This document shows positions 61,850-64,000 of a stretch of DNA of 64,000 nt, in pieces (within the stretch, counting starts at the first letter, position 1; each line of letters begins with the position of its first letter). This DNA comes from Leuctra nigra. Taxonomy: Eukaryota > Arthropoda > Insecta > Plecoptera > Leuctridae. The translations under genes were made by a program, and so were the position numbers. The stretch spans positions 10,878,316 through 10,942,315 of the forward strand of contig OW203768.1 of assembly GCA_934045905.1 (NCBI GenBank), read 5' to 3'. The notes beneath the pieces are model-generated. The model searched no databases, was not told the DNA's origin, and worked only from the letters and a program-made list of their open reading frames with translations.

Positions 61850-62030
61850 AAGGCTGTAAGTCCATATTAATGATTCTTGAGGTGAGCTCAAAAACCAGTA
61901 ATTCTGTCTTCATTCAAACACATGAGTCCTTTTGTAAGAGAATACTTCAATATAACTGTATTTGTTGACATCAGTCAAATGGCAGTTGATGGATAACATC
62001 ACTCGAATAGTGAGTAACGCAGAGTCTAGA
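61850..62030 (-). repeat. Dispersed repeat D, copy 3
   Basis: In reverse complement it shows TGACTGATGTCAACAAATAC, TTGAAGTATTCTCTTAC and TACTGGTTTTTGAGC, matching copies at 42505 and 53895. The C-terminal part of the candidate frame at 62030-62260 runs into it. Confidence 0.5.
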
Positions 62031-62263
62031 AAATGGTCTTCCAGCCTTTTAGAGTTTTTATTGCAAGCGTAGAAAATAAATATTATAAATGATATACAAT
62101 TCTGGGAGCTTTGTAAACAGGCCATTCGTGTCTGAATGATTAATATGATATGATGTTGATTGGATAATGAAGAAAGGAGAAGTATGTAGATTATTGTCCA
62201 ACAAGTAAGGATCATCCTCAGAATTGCGGCTGCGAAAAACACGTCAAACTTCAGTTTTGAGGT
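62030..62263 (-). CDS. Candidate exon with two membrane helices (receptor-like)
   Basis: After an acceptor GTAACAG, the frame reads VDTSKLKFDVFFAAAILRMI, a hydrophobic helix (LTCWTIIYILLLSSL), then ACLQSSQNCISFIIFIFYAC and NKNSKRLEDHF. The last part is reminiscent of TM7 of class A peptide GPCRs (S-S-x-N-x-x-x-F-I-I-x...N-x-x-x-(K/R)), but it lacks the TM6 Pro and the NPxxY motif, so the assignment is weak. It may be a decayed gene. Confidence 0.25.
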
Positions 62264-62269
62264 ATCCAC

Positions 62270-63600
62270 CTGTTACTAAGCCACAATCCCATCCTTTCAT
62301 CCTTCTCCATTCTTCATAGTAATTGTCCTTCACAATCATTCTCATCCATATAATGACGTATATAGCTGTCTAGTCGTCTATCCGGGCTGGTCTTTTTCAC
62401 AACCCTCCTTTTCAGTTTCCACTTGTTTTTCCGGTCTATTATCCGTATCGGATCCCTGGCTTTCCGGCCCAGTCCACCACTGTCTATAAACAAAGCTTAT
62501 GAAAGGGCATTGTAGGGCCGGAATTCAGTTTGTGTGCGTAGGAAAATGTATTTGGCTTGGAATCCACATTGTTGTTGTAATTGGATTGTGTATTATTTGA
62601 ATTTGTTTGTATATTAGAATCGAGTGAAGACTGAACAAATTGACTCACGGATCCTTCTTGCGATCGCCGAAGCGAATCCGCCAATCAATATTGACGAACA
62701 TGTTGAATATTATTGACAAGACAGGGGGGAGGGGGCTCTAGAGCTAGACCTAAAGCCCACGGCCCTAAATGTTCAATAATTTAGTGTTTTTTTTAGAATT
62801 CGATCAGAACATTTGGCCACTTGTTCAAATGTCTTGTTGTGCAACTTTATATTGCAGGTCCAGAATATTTGAAATATCGCTACCGACAACATTTTATGGT
62901 TGGGCATGACTCTCTTTGAACTTTTTAATTTGTAGTTGGCATTTAATAACAAAAGCGTCACATTTTTCTTTTGTTCTTTTGTAGGTCACACCGTTCAACC
63001 AATCGAATTGAAATTTTGCACACACTCTAATGTCATATCAGTGGTCACATGAATAGTTTTGGAACGAAATCCTCTCATTGGTTGCTTTTCGCACTAAGCA
63101 ATATTGCTTCGTGAATGAATCCAAGAGTTATCGGCATTTTGCTGTTTTGAAATTGTAAAATGTATTAAAAGAAATTTGATTCAAAGCAATCACTGCTCCT
63201 TTGACGCATTCGATCAGATTGTCTGACTCTGTTTCCAAGGTCTATTATAGAGCAGCAACTTTCACTCACACTAATATTAAATAGCATGCCATATACATTG
63301 GATCGCTTATCATTATTCGATCTACATCGTTCAATCTAAAAATTATAAAAATTACCTAATCAAAATTTTACCTTAATTTTTCTAAAAATCTGAGATTAAG
63401 TTTAAGGAACAAGAGCTTAACAGGAATGAAAATATGGTGCATCATGAATTGTGATTCTAACACGAATGGATGTCATAAGACATTGTGTGAAAAGTCAAGC
63501 AAGACTGACTGTAGCAACGTTTCGAAAGAAGAATGATAATCTTCCAACTCTGTATTCCACTGCATGCTTCTTCTGAATACAACGCCGTCTTATACTCAAG
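62270..63600. other. Low-information interval with protein-like scraps
   Basis: Minus-strand frames at 62484-62684 (Asn/Ser-rich, SLRRSQEGSVSQF) and about 62385-62510 (FISFVYRQWWTGPESQG, acidic tail, stop) overlap in different frames and cannot both be coding as read. Near 62985-63180 there is a diverged relative of the family S repeat phrases (GAAATTTTGCACACAC). Confidence 0.3.
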
Positions 63601-63611
63601 TTTAAACTGAC

Positions 63612-63709
63612 CTTTATCGCGCGGTACTTATTCCCGATGTTTAGGTCGTGTTCATTGTTGCCGTTGTTTACATTGTTGGTCGTTAAGTTGGCAACAACAA
63701 GCACGGCCT
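63612..63709 (-). CDS. Orphan candidate exon, Asn-rich
   Basis: Bounded by TATTTCAG and AAG/GTCAGT, it encodes AVLVVANLTTNNVNNGNNEH, then DLNIGNKYRAIK, with NLT as a possible N-glycosylation site. It could be an extracellular segment of the same unknown minus-strand gene as 62030-62263, but nothing in the sequence ties them together. Confidence 0.25.
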
Positions 63710-64000
63710 CTGAAATACTTCGTTTGTATCGCTAGAGCAACAATCAGCGGTGGTTTTAACATTGGACAGGTGGGAACAGAATCCTACAAATCTTATCCTC
63801 AATATGATCAACCATTATGACAAAAAACCAAAAACCATAACCCATAATGAGACCAAACAAGGTCAGACCTAACAAATGGCAGATTGAATGATATTTGGTG
63901 TGTTAGGACGACACTTTAGCGTCATGCCCTCGTACAAACTCGAAAATAGGGGTCGCATTTATGCGATCTAAATGTTTACAAATGTCAACTACTCGTGTAT

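Overview
This is a stretch of animal nuclear DNA, most likely from an insect. The evidence: spliced genes with GT-AG introns in AT-rich DNA, TAGG/TACC microsatellites, a tRNA-derived SINE of a type widespread in insects, an Inr+DPE core promoter of the arthropod kind, mariner, Penelope-like and non-LTR retrotransposon debris, and many foldback MITEs. Species and order cannot be fixed from the sequence; a hemipteran-like genome is only a guess. There is no prokaryotic operon, CRISPR array or intact virus.

Layout. (1) 1.1-12.0 kb, + strand: a gene for a small protein with a zeste-type Myb/SANT-like DNA-binding domain, five visible exons, its third intron packed with repeats. (2) 15.0-28.9 kb, + strand: 17 phase-consistent exons encoding the MIF4G, MA3 and W2 domains of translation initiation factor eIF4G; the N-terminal part that binds eIF4E and PABP is not visible. 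(3) 29-43 kb: mostly repeats, including a large palindrome, a 269-bp tandem array and two non-LTR reverse-transcriptase fragments. (4) 43.3-55.1 kb, - strand: a complete-looking eight-exon polycystin-1-like gene of about 2661 residues (signal peptide, Cys-rich segment, Gly/Pro repeat, REJ-like region, GAIN/GPS, PLAT, 11 membrane segments, long repetitive C-tail). (5) 55.4-64 kb: a SINE, a divergent Inr+DPE promoter on the + strand, a 19-bp minisatellite, a Penelope-like fragment, and a few orphan candidate exons on the - strand.

The three main genes do not form a pathway. The zeste-like protein is a probable nuclear DNA-binding protein, eIF4G is the cytoplasmic scaffold of cap-dependent translation, and the polycystin is a surface receptor/channel. 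The accessory content is mobile DNA. Several MITEs have recognisable target-site duplications (8 bp hAT-like, TTA Harbinger-like, TTAA piggyBac-like). The most unusual is a 1.8-kb element with inverted ends (6695-8500) carrying dense palindromic AAGATCTT arrays inside both termini.

Exon borders were called by eye from splice signals and reading phase; no alignment or transcript data were available.
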